From: an uncultured Verrucomicrobiales bacterium
GTDB taxonomy: Bacteria > Verrucomicrobiota > Verrucomicrobiia > Verrucomicrobiales > Akkermansiaceae
Length of the DNA stretch: 54,709 bases
Reading direction: 5' to 3'
NCBI GenBank assembly: GCA_937905985.1
Contig: CALCWC010000050.1
Coordinates: 1-54,709 of the forward strand
This document shows, in pieces, positions 1-9,441 of this stretch (position 1 is its first letter; each line of letters begins with the position of its first letter). Under the pieces are notes generated by a model, which made no database searches, was not told the DNA's origin, and worked only from the letters and a program-made list of their open reading frames with translations. The position numbers and the translations under genes are program-made.

Positions 1-34
1 GTGCTCCATACGGGAGGATTATAGCACGGTAGTA

Positions 35-1015
35 TTAAGTTGCCAAGTCAATAATAGCGGTTGCATTATAGGTGATACCGTCGGGTACAATCACACTTCC
101 GGCAACCGTGCCGTTGTATAGGCAGGCATCCCCTAGATCGCTTAACATGCCGTACTCGTCTGTGGCCACGACAACATTGGCATAGAGTGTTTTCTGATTC
201 AGGTCAAGCTGGCCCTCACTGCCAAGGTTGATGGTACCCGTTCCATACAAATCATCAGACAGTTTAATAAGCTTGCCCCAATTCTCCATCTCTACATTGC
301 CGAGAAGGGTGCCGTTGCCGATGCTATTATAATCCGATTTTATGACAACATCCTTGGAAAGTGTGTAGCCGTTTAGATTCAGATTACACGCTGTCTGCAT
401 ATAAATCTTTTCCTCTCCGCCCAAGTTGCCGCATAGGGTGAGAGAATAGGGGACTTCATAATTGCTGACTATCCTACAGTTCAGCGTACCGTTGCCGAGC
501 TTGGCCTCTCCCTCCACGGTTGTACTATAATTTTCGGTTAGGGTATGGCCACCTAAATCCAGCGTGCCTCCTTGCAGAAGAAGGTCAGAGTAGCCTAAGG
601 CCATGTCATGCCCCACCACCACCGTGCCGCCTTGAATCACCGTTCCCGCATCGAACGCTCCGTGAAATTCGTTGGCCGTGTTGATGGTAAGCTTGCCCTC
701 ACCGGTCTTGGTTAACGACATACTCCCGGCCAATACGCCATTTCCAACGAAGGTGTAGTCTTTCCCCCCATTGTTGGCCACAACCATGCTTACCGGTTTG
801 AGCCTGCCGTCCAAGACAACATTTCCGCTGCCGTTGTCACTGAACACCACAGCATCGTTGTCCTGAAATACCGCAGCATTGCCATCCTCATCCAACCAGT
901 TGGCTGTCTCATAATCCCACACGTTGCTCTTCGCTCCCGTCCAGGTCAGCGTTTTCCCCTGGGCTTCCAATGTAAGCCCGGCCAGCAGCAAAAGCAATGC
1001 AAGTGTCTTTTTCAT
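35..1015 (-). CDS. Secreted beta-strand-repeat (passenger-like) protein
   Basis: A 326-residue exported protein of unknown role. The start is the ATG that opens a clear signal peptide (MKKTLALLLLLAGLTLEAQG); a longer upstream reading is possible but would overlap the promoter. The body is Gly/Asn/Thr-rich with short beta-strand-like units, including an autotransporter-associated beta-strand motif (LTKTGEGKLTIN, followed by GGTVVV), as in the large protein upstream. There is no beta-barrel and no PEP-CTERM tail; the chain simply ends ...IIDLAT. It lies downstream of the 2010-residue protein in the same direction but has its own promoter. It is visibly more A+T-rich than the housekeeping genes here. 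It may be a surface beta-helix protein or a shortened paralogue of the larger one. Function unknown. Confidence 0.7.
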   Translation of the reverse strand: MKKTLALLLLLAGLTLEAQGKTLTWTGAKSNVWDYETANWLDEDGNAAVFQDNDAVVFSDNGSGNVVLDGRLKPVSMVVANNGGKDYTFVGNGVLAGSMSLTKTGEGKLTINTANEFHGAFDAGTVIQGGTVVVGHDMALGYSDLLLQGGTLDLGGHTLTENYSTTVEGEAKLGNGTLNCRIVSNYEVPYSLTLCGNLGGEEKIYMQTACNLNLNGYTLSKDVVIKSDYNSIGNGTLLGNVEMENWGKLIKLSDDLYGTGTINLGSEGQLDLNQKTLYANVVVATDEYGMLSDLGDACLYNGTVAGSVIVPDGITYNATAIIDLAT

Positions 1016-1052
1016 GGCAAAATCATGCAAGGCGCATGTGCGTCCACACACC

Positions 1053-1080
1053 ACTATACCAGAAACGCCGCGCTGGTCAA
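1053..1080 (-). promoter_or_regulatory. Sigma-70-type promoter of the 35-1015 gene
   Basis: Read on the minus strand: -35 TTGACC (1075-1080), 16-bp spacer, -10 TATAGT (1053-1058). Predicted transcript start is near 1046, giving a leader of about 30 nt to the ATG at 1015. The heptad array begins 4 bp upstream of the -35 box. Confidence 0.6.
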
Positions 1081-1083
1081 GGA

Positions 1084-1118
1084 GATTGACGATTGACAAT
1101 TGACGATTTACGATTTGA
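1084..1118. repeat. Heptad repeat array, 5 units
   Basis: Five consecutive 7-bp units on the plus strand: GATTGAC, GATTGAC, AATTGAC, GATTTAC, GATTTGA. Related units occur at 10416-10447 and 31654-31681, with short or degenerate traces near 26858 and 46397. It is intergenic, next to a GC-rich hairpin element. Confidence 0.8.
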
Positions 1119-1125
1119 AAATAAT

Positions 1126-1190
1126 GGCGCGGCGGCGCCGCGCGACTATGGAATGCCCCGCAAGGCGGGGAGCCAAGCGGGGCGGGGATT
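1126..1190. repeat. GC-rich double-hairpin element
   Basis: The first hairpin pairs GCGCGGC (1127-1133) with GCCGCGC (1137-1143). In the second, GCCCCGC (1155-1161) can pair with GCGGGG (1165-1170) or with GCGGGGC (1177-1183). The order heptads, first hairpin, GAAT, second hairpin matches the element at 31581-31681 read on its minus strand, so this is a dispersed repeat. It also lies 18 bp past the stop of the 2010-residue gene and could help terminate it. Confidence 0.55.
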
Positions 1191-1207
1191 TAACTAGTAA
1201 GGTTCGC

Positions 1208-4200
1208 TCACTTGCGGCGCCTGCGGGCTGCAAGGGCCGCAAGGGCAAGCAAGCTCAGCGTGCCGGTGGTGGGTTCGGGCATCACCATCACGTACACCAT
1301 GCCCACGTTGGAACCATTGAAGGATGCCTGCAGCACGCCGTTCTGGTTGTCGGCGGGGGCTCCGTCGTAGCACAGGAAGTAGCGGTTGACTTCATCGATG
1401 TTGGTGAAGTACTGACTGGCGTCCACCCACTGTGTGTAGTCGATGGCTTCCGTACCCATGCTGTCGCCGATGCTCAGGCCGTCCACGCCCGAGAAGAGCG
1501 CATACTTGGTGCCGTCCTCCCAGGTGGACCATACGCTGCTGCTGTAGTCCTCAAGGGTCATGCCCTTGTTCAGGGTCACCGTGCTGCCCATGAGCAGGCC
1601 CTTGCCGCCCGTGGCGGAGACATCCAGCGTGGATTTGGAGCCCATCACCAGATTGGCGTTCAGCGTGGCATCCTTGCCGGCGGTGAGCGTGCCCGCCACG
1701 GTCACGGTGGTCTCAGCCACCATCTCTTCCATGGAGGTGGGAGCCGCGGCCTCATAGAAGCTCACGGTCATGCCGGCACCGATTTCCAGCTTGTTCAGGG
1801 AGACCTGGGTCTGGGAATCGGCAGGGGTGAGGTTGGCGGCGGCCATGTTCATGAACTGGATATCACCGCTGGTGGCGGTGACTTCATTGAGGAACTGCGC
1901 GAGCACGCCGGAATCAAGCGTGAGCTTGCCGGAAGCGTTCTCTGCGCTGTTGTGCACCCTGTTGACCTGCAGGCTGTTGCGCACGGTGGCGTCTTCGCCG
2001 CCCTCCTTGGAGAGCTCGGAGGCGAGAACGGCGTAGTGGGAGTCGCCGATATCGTAACCATAGTAATTGTCATCGGAGTCGGAGACCTTGTTTGCCTGCA
2101 CCTGGACGCCACCCAGCTCTGCATCCGATGTGAAGCGCACACCGCCATCCACAACCGGGGCGTCGGTGAACACCGCCACGCTGTCCTGCGCGGCGAAGAA
2201 GCCCACCTGCTGCGCGATGTCGAGCTGGCCGTTCACCGTATTCATGCCGCCGTATATCAGCAGGTCGCCGGTGTAGTCAAAACCGCTGCCGATGTTCACG
2301 GTGCCGAAGCCCACTATCGCGGTTCCGAGGTTCTGATCGATATCCAGCACGGTGGGGTTCTGCCACGCGCCGATGCTGTAGACGGCGGCCAGCTCCGTGT
2401 CATGCTTGGCCGCGGTGGCGGCAAGCTGGGAAACGCTCACGGTGGTACCGGCCTCGCCCTGATAGAAGACCCTGTAGTTCGCCTCTCCCGTCACGCCGGT
2501 GGCCGTGCCGTCCGCCTTGAGGACGTACGCCACGTTGTCCTGGGTGACCGTGTGGCCGTCGGGGTTCACGGTTCCGCCGGTCACCACGCGGAGGGTGCTC
2601 TCCGTGCGCTGGCCCTGGTAGAAGTAGTTGCCGTTGGTGGCCCTGTTGTCATCCGCACCCACCTGGTAGGAAACATCCTCACCCTCCTTGGCAAGCCCGG
2701 TGGCGGTGATGTCCTTGGTGAAGTTCACCGTGCCGGAGTTGGCAATAGCAGAGGTGATGCTGGCGTTGCCCAGCGTCAGGCTCTTGTCCGCGTTCACGGT
2801 CACGGTGCCGCCGGTCTGGGTCAGGGTGCCCTTGCTGAGGTCCACCGTGCCGTTCACCACCAGGCCGCTGCTCACGGCCAGGGTGCCGCCATCCACAGCC
2901 GTGTTGTCACCCATGGTGTAGGACTTCATGAGGTTGATCACACCGCCGTTGGTGGCCTTCAGGGTCACATCGCTTGCAAACGTGGTGTTCAGCGTCAGGG
3001 AACTGCCCGCGCCATCCGCGGCGAAGGTGCCGTGGAAGCCGGGCCCGGGGCCGTTAACCAAGTCGCCGGTCAGGGTTTCATAGGCGCCGTCCACCACGGC
3101 GAAGGTGCCGTAGCCCTGCACCTTGGCTCCGTAGGTGTGGTCGTTTCCGTTGGAGAGGCGGGCATTCTCGCCGCTCAGGGTGAACACGGCCGCGGAATCG
3201 GTGGTGTTAAAGCCCACCACCAGGCGTCCGGTGGAGGCGTGGCCCGTGACGGTCATCTCGCCCTTCAATCCCTTGGTGCTGTCCGTGCCGACGTACAGCG
3301 TGTGGCTGGTATTGTGGGAGATGTCGTTGATGTTGACAACATTGTCGAAGTAGACATCGTTCGCGGACGTGATGTTGATGGTTCCACCCTGTTCATTGCC
3401 GATGGCGGCCTTGACGTGACCGTTGTTCCTGGTGATGTTCAGGGTGGCTGTGGCAGAGCCGGTGTTGTTGAAGCTGCCGGTCCAACCGGAAATATCCTTG
3501 TCACTGAAGGTCAGCGTGCCGTTGGCTGTGCCGCCGTAGGTGATGTTGCCCGCGCCGGAGACCGTGCTGCCGAAGGTGAAGCCCTGGTTGAACTGCAGCG
3601 TGCCGGCGCTCACGGTGGTGGCACCGGTGTAGGTGTTGGCTCCGGAGAGCGTCAGCGTGCCGTCGCCCGTCTTCACAAGCTTGCCGCTGCCGCTGACCAC
3701 GCCGCTAATGGTCACAGCCTCGCCCGCGCCGACGGCAAAGGTGGTGCCGGTGGCGGTGTCGGCCAAGGAGATAGCGCGGTTGGCGGTCCATCCGTTAGAA
3801 CCCTCCAACACGCCGATGGTGACATCCTGAAGCTCCAAGGGGCGGTCGCCGGTGATGCCGCCATTGCCGATATTGATCTTGAGCCCGCCGGAGAACACCG
3901 CCTTGGAGGTCTGGTTGCCAATACTCAGCTCCTTGGTGTTGATGGTGCCGGAACCGATCACGTTGCGCACCTGGTTGCCCGTGGAAATCTCGAACAGGGT
4001 GTTGGCGTTGACGGTGCCGTTCACGGTGAACGTGCTGTAGCCCCAGGCTGCCTGCACCTTGTCGGCCGTCAGCGTGGCGTCCTGCGCCACGCTGAGCGAG
4101 CCGGAATCCTTGCCGCTGTCGTACCCCAGCTTCACCGAGCCGCTCACGGTGGTCGTGCCGGCGGTGATGTCCAGCGTGCCGTTGCCCAGGTCAATCTCGG

Positions 4201-7200
4201 AGAACTTGACATCTGCCGCGCTGAGCGCCACCGTGCCGCCGTCTACAACCAGCTTGGCGGTACTGTTGAAGGCACCCTGGCCGGTGATGGAGGAAGATCC
4301 GTCGCTCACGGTGATGTCGCTGGTGGCGTTCACCGCTGTGTCGGCGCCGATGGACAGCGTGCCGTGGTTGGCGACGTGGTTGATGTCAAGTTCGCCGCCG
4401 CCCGTGACGTTGAGCGTGTCGCCCGCCGCAATGCTGAGGTTCGTGCCTATCAATTTGTCGGGAATATTCAGGGTGCCCTTGCCGTCAATCGTCATGAAGC
4501 CCATATAGCATGTGCCGGTAACGCTGGCCGTGCCGGAGCCGGTGTCTATGTGGAGATTGTTCGCGAGCAGCTGCTGATCTTCCACATTCAGGGAGCCCGC
4601 CTGCAGGTAAACGTCCGTAATTTCGACACCGTGGCCTCTAAGGGCGGTCTCCTGGGCCTCTCCCAGTTTCTCCGTGGTGCCGGGCGTCCTCACGTAGTAG
4701 GCGCTGTAGCTGGTGTCGTTGATATTCACCCTGCCGTAGGTCTCGGATCCCTCCGTCAGGTCCAGGGTGCCCGCATTGGAGCCCTTGAAGAAGGTGGCGC
4801 CGTTGTTCACCACCGTGCCGCCGTTGGTGAAGTCCACCAGCTGCACGCTGGCAACCAGGCTGGAGAAGCCGTTCTCGCCTTGCTGGCCTTCCACGTATTT
4901 CTGGGTCTCTTCGCCGCTCGCAGGCAGGGCGGTTATATCCACCACGGTGCCGGAAAGGGTGAGCGTGGCTCCGGTGTGCGTGGTGATCAGGCCGCCCATG
5001 ACGAGCTTGCCGCCGGTGATGGCGCCGGTGGCCGTGGCATCTATGCCGCTCACAGAGCCGGCAACATGGTCCGCCAGGGTCAGGCTGCCGCCGGAAAGCT
5101 GCACCGCACCTAGGGTTACCGTGGTGTCATCCGTCACGCTGGCACCCACCGTGGTGGTGCCGCCCTTGATATCCATGCCGTTGAACACACTCTGCAGGTC
5201 CTTGAGCGTAATGGCCTGCTCTGCCACCAGCTTGCTGTTGTCGAAGCGCAGCTGCACGTTGTCGCTGGCCGACTTGATGGTGGCCTGCACATTGTGCAGG
5301 GTGTAGGCGGACGCGGTGAGCCCGAACTGCACGTTGGCGCTGCTGGAGACGTAGCTCTCTCCGGCCAGGCCCACGATTTCAATCGGGGCGTTGCTCGCCT
5401 GCTTGACGGTGGCGCCGGCTTCCAGAAGCAGCTTGTTGTTGTTGGCACCCCAGAAGCTGCTGCTGTAGGTCAGCGTCTGGTTTGCGGCCACCGTCAGCGT
5501 GCCGTGGGCGTTGCCGCCGTGGGAGAGGTCGATGACCCCAACGCTGCCGCCCTTCTCCAGCGTCGCGCTGCCGTCCAGCGTCAGGTCGCCGGTCAGGGTC
5601 AGGGTCTCCTTGAGGGTAGCGCTGGCGTTGCTGTTGATGACCAGCTTGCTGGCGCCCACCGCCTTCTTGAACGTGGTGGTGAAGGCGTTCGTGCCGTCGC
5701 CCACTTCCATGTTCAGCGTGCCGTCGGAGCGGGTGATGGCGGCACCCATTTCCGTGGCGCTGCCGTAGAACTTGAGCGTGGTGGTCTTGCCGGCCTTGTT
5801 CATGATGTATGAGCCGGTCCACTTGGAGACATCACCGGTGAAGATGTAGGTTTGATTGTCTACGCCTGAGGTGGTTTGGAACTTGAAGTTGCCCGTGCCC
5901 TCCACGCCGCCGGCAAAGGTGTACGAGTAGCCGGAGTAACCATCCGACACAGTCATGCCGTTGCTTCCCAAGCGCAGCTTGGGATTGAATGTGGCGTTCT
6001 GCTTCGGTAGGTGTTTGGACCAGCCGTCAACCTCCACGGTGGAGTTTCCGTTGCCGAATGCGTTTAGATTCAAATCGGCAATATCGTTCTTGGTCACCTT
6101 CACCGTGCCCGTCCAGTCGCTGCCCAGGGTCACGCTGCCGAGCGTTGACTCGCTAGCCTTCAGCACATAGGTGCCCGCGCCCGAGAGGGTGCCGGAGAGC
6201 GTGCCGTTGCCCGTGCGTTCGAGGGAGGCCCCCTGGGCAATGGTGATCTTGCCGGCGTTCAGGTTGCCGGTCAAGTTGAAGGTGTAGTTGCCCTCAACCG
6301 AGGTGCTGCCGGCAATGAGGTCGCCCTTCACCTCCACCGTCTTGGCAAGGGTCTCGCCGCTGCCGAACACCACATGCGCGCGCGGCACATCATAGGCGGA
6401 TGCCGTGGTGGCATTGTTCAACAGCCAGTTCTGCGCGGTGCTGCTCCACTCGCCGTTGCTCGTGCCGTTCCAGTTCATGGTGAGCGAGGACGTGTAGAAA
6501 TCGGCCAGGTCCTGAGCGCTCAGTGCGCCGGCGAGCTGGTACCCCGCCGCCATCACGCCGTACGAGCCAATATCGGTATCCGGCACCTGGTACACACCGG
6601 ATTCAACGTTGCTGTGGGGTTGCAACCCGTCCAGGGCGCCCACGTACACCTTTCTGATGGGGGCGCTGAAACTCAGGTTGATGCCGGCAACGGCTGCCGT
6701 GACAACCTCGGTGCTGAAATCGCCGTTCTTGTAGCCTTTCAGTACAATGTTGCCAGAGCTGCTGCCTGTTCGCGTCATGACGAAGGTCAACGTTTCCACC
6801 CCTTCCAGGCTGAACTCCTTGGGGCCGGAGGTGTTGTTGTTCTTCCAGCCCTGGTTGGTCACCGTGGCCGTGGTGCCGTTCACCACCATCTTGGCGCCGT
6901 TGATGTAGCCGTCGTAGTCGTTCTGGAAAAGCGTCGTGGTGATCAGGTCGTACGTGGCGCCGTCCTTCAGTGTGTCGGCATCCATCACAATGGCAAAGTT
7001 CCATACGGAGTTCCACCCCTGGTCGGGCTGGCTGAACTCGCCGTGGTTGATTGTGTCATTGCCGAGGTTGCCCACCGTGGCAATCCCGGTGGTGGCGTCG
7101 TACCCTTCCCATTCGGAAAGGGTCACTGCGTTGACCGTGGCGGCTTGCGCCGTGGTGCCGGTGCTGAGGGTGGTGAAGGAAACCGATGCGAGCGCGGCGA

Positions 7201-7240
7201 TGAGCGCGGCCTGGAACTTGTGCGGAAGACGGAGTTTCAT
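1208..7240 (-). CDS. Giant PEP-CTERM passenger-like surface protein
   Basis: A 2010-residue exported protein. It starts with a signal peptide (MKLRLPHKFQAALIAALAS, with likely cleavage after TTAQA) and ends with a PEP-CTERM-type sorting tail: MPEPTTG, a hydrophobic stretch, then RRRRK. In that family the tail is recognised by an exosortase and the protein is processed in the envelope. The interior is repetitive, low-complexity beta-helix-like sequence with an autotransporter-associated repeat around residues 1180-1220 (GKLVKTGDGTLTLSGANTYT and following residues). No C-terminal beta-barrel is present, so it is not a classical type V autotransporter. The A/G/T/N-rich composition suits a cell-surface or matrix adhesin; this is inferred. 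A long open frame on the opposite strand at 1100-5113 is a composition shadow. Confidence 0.88.
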   Translation of the reverse strand: MKLRLPHKFQAALIAALASVSFTTLSTGTTAQAATVNAVTLSEWEGYDATTGIATVGNLGNDTINHGEFSQPDQGWNSVWNFAIVMDADTLKDGATYDLITTTLFQNDYDGYINGAKMVVNGTTATVTNQGWKNNNTSGPKEFSLEGVETLTFVMTRTGSSSGNIVLKGYKNGDFSTEVVTAAVAGINLSFSAPIRKVYVGALDGLQPHSNVESGVYQVPDTDIGSYGVMAAGYQLAGALSAQDLADFYTSSLTMNWNGTSNGEWSSTAQNWLLNNATTASAYDVPRAHVVFGSGETLAKTVEVKGDLIAGSTSVEGNYTFNLTGNLNAGKITIAQGASLERTGNGTLSGTLSGAGTYVLKASESTLGSVTLGSDWTGTVKVTKNDIADLNLNAFGNGNSTVEVDGWSKHLPKQNATFNPKLRLGSNGMTVSDGYSGYSYTFAGGVEGTGNFKFQTTSGVDNQTYIFTGDVSKWTGSYIMNKAGKTTTLKFYGSATEMGAAITRSDGTLNMEVGDGTNAFTTTFKKAVGASKLVINSNASATLKETLTLTGDLTLDGSATLEKGGSVGVIDLSHGGNAHGTLTVAANQTLTYSSSFWGANNNKLLLEAGATVKQASNAPIEIVGLAGESYVSSSANVQFGLTASAYTLHNVQATIKSASDNVQLRFDNSKLVAEQAITLKDLQSVFNGMDIKGGTTTVGASVTDDTTVTLGAVQLSGGSLTLADHVAGSVSGIDATATGAITGGKLVMGGLITTHTGATLTLSGTVVDITALPASGEETQKYVEGQQGENGFSSLVASVQLVDFTNGGTVVNNGATFFKGSNAGTLDLTEGSETYGRVNINDTSYSAYYVRTPGTTEKLGEAQETALRGHGVEITDVYLQAGSLNVEDQQLLANNLHIDTGSGTASVTGTCYMGFMTIDGKGTLNIPDKLIGTNLSIAAGDTLNVTGGGELDINHVANHGTLSIGADTAVNATSDITVSDGSSSITGQGAFNSTAKLVVDGGTVALSAADVKFSEIDLGNGTLDITAGTTTVSGSVKLGYDSGKDSGSLSVAQDATLTADKVQAAWGYSTFTVNGTVNANTLFEISTGNQVRNVIGSGTINTKELSIGNQTSKAVFSGGLKINIGNGGITGDRPLELQDVTIGVLEGSNGWTANRAISLADTATGTTFAVGAGEAVTISGVVSGSGKLVKTGDGTLTLSGANTYTGATTVSAGTLQFNQGFTFGSTVSGAGNITYGGTANGTLTFSDKDISGWTGSFNNTGSATATLNITRNNGHVKAAIGNEQGGTINITSANDVYFDNVVNINDISHNTSHTLYVGTDSTKGLKGEMTVTGHASTGRLVVGFNTTDSAAVFTLSGENARLSNGNDHTYGAKVQGYGTFAVVDGAYETLTGDLVNGPGPGFHGTFAADGAGSSLTLNTTFASDVTLKATNGGVINLMKSYTMGDNTAVDGGTLAVSSGLVVNGTVDLSKGTLTQTGGTVTVNADKSLTLGNASITSAIANSGTVNFTKDITATGLAKEGEDVSYQVGADDNRATNGNYFYQGQRTESTLRVVTGGTVNPDGHTVTQDNVAYVLKADGTATGVTGEANYRVFYQGEAGTTVSVSQLAATAAKHDTELAAVYSIGAWQNPTVLDIDQNLGTAIVGFGTVNIGSGFDYTGDLLIYGGMNTVNGQLDIAQQVGFFAAQDSVAVFTDAPVVDGGVRFTSDAELGGVQVQANKVSDSDDNYYGYDIGDSHYAVLASELSKEGGEDATVRNSLQVNRVHNSAENASGKLTLDSGVLAQFLNEVTATSGDIQFMNMAAANLTPADSQTQVSLNKLEIGAGMTVSFYEAAAPTSMEEMVAETTVTVAGTLTAGKDATLNANLVMGSKSTLDVSATGGKGLLMGSTVTLNKGMTLEDYSSSVWSTWEDGTKYALFSGVDGLSIGDSMGTEAIDYTQWVDASQYFTNIDEVNRYFLCYDGAPADNQNGVLQASFNGSNVGMVYVMVMPEPTTGTLSLLALAALAARRRRK

Positions 7241-7326
7241 AACGGTTGCTTGAGATGAAAGTTTAGTCCTGTATGTTTAGAAAGGCACCATGCGCGAGGC
7301 AAAAGTCGACACGCATACTATAAGGA

Positions 7327-7355
7327 AGTGTACGGCGTTTCCCCATAATATGCAA
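7327..7355 (-). promoter_or_regulatory. Putative promoter of the PEP-CTERM protein gene
   Basis: Minus strand: -35 TTGCAT (7350-7355), 17-bp spacer, -10 TACACT (7327-7332). The leader would be about 80 nt. A second -10-like TATAGT lies just downstream (7317-7322), so the exact promoter is uncertain. No clear ribosome-binding site precedes the ATG at 7240. Confidence 0.4.
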
Positions 7356-7420
7356 GCCCAATTTGTTGTTTTCTAAAAAAATCCCGAATCCGGCTGAACA
7401 AGTTGAGGAACGAGAGGCGT

Positions 7421-9412
7421 TTACACGAATTCGCGGCGGGCCTGTTCCGGGATGGCGAGCATGAAGCTTCTGCCGTAGTATTTGGCGGTGATGCGTGAAT
7501 CCAGCAGGACGATGAGGCCGGTATCGGTCTTGGAGCGGATGAGGCGGCCGATTCCCTGGCGGAATTTGAGGACGGCCTCCGGCAGCGAGTAGTCGTTGAA
7601 GGCGTTTCCGCCGCGGTTGGTGACGTCCTCGATGCGGGCCTCCACGAGGGGGTTGCCTGGGGACTCGAAGGGGATGCGCGTGATGATGACGTTGGAGAGC
7701 GCCTCACCCGGCACGTCCACGCCCATCCAGAAGCTGTCCGTGCCCATGAGCACGCTGTCCACATCATCCTTGAAGAGGTGCAGCAGGCGGGAGCGGTCCC
7801 GCCCGTCGCCCTGGGCGAGCAGGGTCCACCCGCGCTGTGCGCAGAAGGGCTTGAGGCGCGCCACCTGGTCCCGCAGCAGGGCGTAGCTTGTGAAGAGCAC
7901 GAAGGCGCGGCCGCCGCTCATATCCAGCGCGCGCATAATCCAGTCCGCAAGCGCGGCCTTGTACTCGTTGTCGTCGGATGCGGGAGGTGGCGGGAGCATG
8001 GATTTTGCGACGACGACGCGCATCTGCTCTGCGAAGTTGAAGGGGCTTCCGATGCGGAGGGCTCGTGCGGTTTCCGCACCCACGCGGCCGGCGAAATAGG
8101 ACATGCCGCGCACGCCGCTGGAGAGGGTGGCACTGGTGCAGATGCAGGTGCGGCCGCTCTGGAAAAGTTTTTCGCGCAGCACGTCCGCCACGTTCACCAG
8201 GGCAGAGGCAATGTTGGTGTAGGCACCCTCCTGGCCGCTGGTTTCCGCCCAGTAGACGGAGGATTCCAGCTCCGAGAGGTGGACGCATTCCTTGGCGGTG
8301 GCGGCAAAGGCCATCAGGCGGGCGGCGGTGTCCTTGAGCTCGGCGCGGGTGAGCTCGTTCTCCTCCTCTTTTGCCATGTTGTGCACCTCCAGGTACAGGT
8401 CGTGCAGGGGCGGGGAGAGGAGGTCGTCCGTCCAATCCGGGGTGCGGAGGCGCACGGTGCCGTGGTTCTCCACCAGGCGGCAGTCTGCGCGTGCGGCCTT
8501 GAAGAATTCATCGGTGGCGGTCTGGGCGTCCTCAATGAGCTGGATGAGGCCGGGCGTGGCGATTTGGCGCATGCTGCCCTTGTGGGTGCGCGGGTTGTAG
8601 AGGCGCAGCAGGTCGTACTTCAAATCGGCTTCCCGCAGGGAGATGCCGAGCTGCTGGGCGGCCACGTTCTCGATGGTGTGCGCCTCGTCCAGTATCACGA
8701 AATCACCGGGGAAGATGAAGCCGTCGAATCGTTCCTCGTCCTCCGGGGCCGTCTGGTCCGCCAGGGAGAGCAGGCCGAAGAAGAGCGTGTGGTTGAGCAC
8801 CACCACATCCGCATCCTGCACGCGGCGCCGCGCGGCCTGGTACGGGCAGTCCTGGCCGCAGTTGCGCGCGGTGCACACGTGGTTCTCGCTGCACACCTGC
8901 GCCCACACCTTGGGAGAGATTTCCAGCTCGTCCGGCAGCTCGGAGAGCGAGCCCTCCGGGCACTGCCGGTACCACTCCAGGAGCTGGTGGAGCTGGCGTG
9001 CCTCCTCCTGGTTGAAGAGGTCCTTGGATTGCTCCATGGCGCGGCGCAGGCGGGTTTTGCACAGGTAGTTGGCGCGGCCCTTCAGCAGGGCGGCCTGGAA
9101 CTGGCAGCCCAGCGCCTTCTTCACCGTGGGGATGTCCTTGTGGAAGAGCTGCTCCTGCAGGTTGATGGTGTGGGTGGAGATCACCGCCTTGCGGCCGTTC
9201 TGCAGCGCAAAGCGGATGGACGGGATGAGGTACGCGAGCGATTTGCCCACGCCCGTGCCGGCCTCCACCAGCAGGGGCTCGCCGTTCTCCAGGGCCTCCG
9301 CCACCGCGGCGGCCATCTGCTGCTGCTGGGGACGGAACTCGAACCCGGTGGCGCCGGAGAGCACGCCCGTTTCGGAAAAGTCGCTGAGTGTCTGTTCAGT
9401 GAGCCATGCCAC
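7421..9412 (-). CDS. DinG/YoaA-type ATP-dependent helicase (XPD-like)
   Basis: A superfamily 2 DNA helicase of the DinG/YoaA group, which unwinds damaged or looped DNA and carries an iron-sulfur cluster. Visible motifs are Walker A EAGTGVGKS (about residue 50), four cysteines spaced as in the Fe-S domain (NYLC, then CSENHVC, NCGQDC), LNHTLFF, Walker B VILDEAH, and motif VI RQGIGRLIRSKTDTG. I chose the GTG at 9412 (MAWLTEQT), giving 663 residues; the ATG further upstream would overlap the preceding gene by over 100 bp. No exonuclease domain is fused to it. The gene follows the exported protein at 9442-10296 by 29 bp and may be co-transcribed. Which of DinG or YoaA it corresponds to cannot be decided by eye. 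Confidence 0.9.
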   Translation of the reverse strand: MAWLTEQTLSDFSETGVLSGATGFEFRPQQQQMAAAVAEALENGEPLLVEAGTGVGKSLAYLIPSIRFALQNGRKAVISTHTINLQEQLFHKDIPTVKKALGCQFQAALLKGRANYLCKTRLRRAMEQSKDLFNQEEARQLHQLLEWYRQCPEGSLSELPDELEISPKVWAQVCSENHVCTARNCGQDCPYQAARRRVQDADVVVLNHTLFFGLLSLADQTAPEDEERFDGFIFPGDFVILDEAHTIENVAAQQLGISLREADLKYDLLRLYNPRTHKGSMRQIATPGLIQLIEDAQTATDEFFKAARADCRLVENHGTVRLRTPDWTDDLLSPPLHDLYLEVHNMAKEEENELTRAELKDTAARLMAFAATAKECVHLSELESSVYWAETSGQEGAYTNIASALVNVADVLREKLFQSGRTCICTSATLSSGVRGMSYFAGRVGAETARALRIGSPFNFAEQMRVVVAKSMLPPPPASDDNEYKAALADWIMRALDMSGGRAFVLFTSYALLRDQVARLKPFCAQRGWTLLAQGDGRDRSRLLHLFKDDVDSVLMGTDSFWMGVDVPGEALSNVIITRIPFESPGNPLVEARIEDVTNRGGNAFNDYSLPEAVLKFRQGIGRLIRSKTDTGLIVLLDSRITAKYYGRSFMLAIPEQARREFV

Positions 9413-9441
9413 CGTGGAATAGGGTAGGTTGGGATAGGGGG

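Noticed and set aside
1084..1118. CRISPR-like repeat array
   Set aside because: The units are 7 bp and directly adjacent without spacers, so this is not a CRISPR array.
1100..5113. A 1337-codon open frame on the plus strand
   Set aside because: It is antisense to the repetitive PEP-CTERM gene, has His/Gly/Val-rich shadow composition and no family motif. It arises from the GC-rich codon pattern of the real gene.
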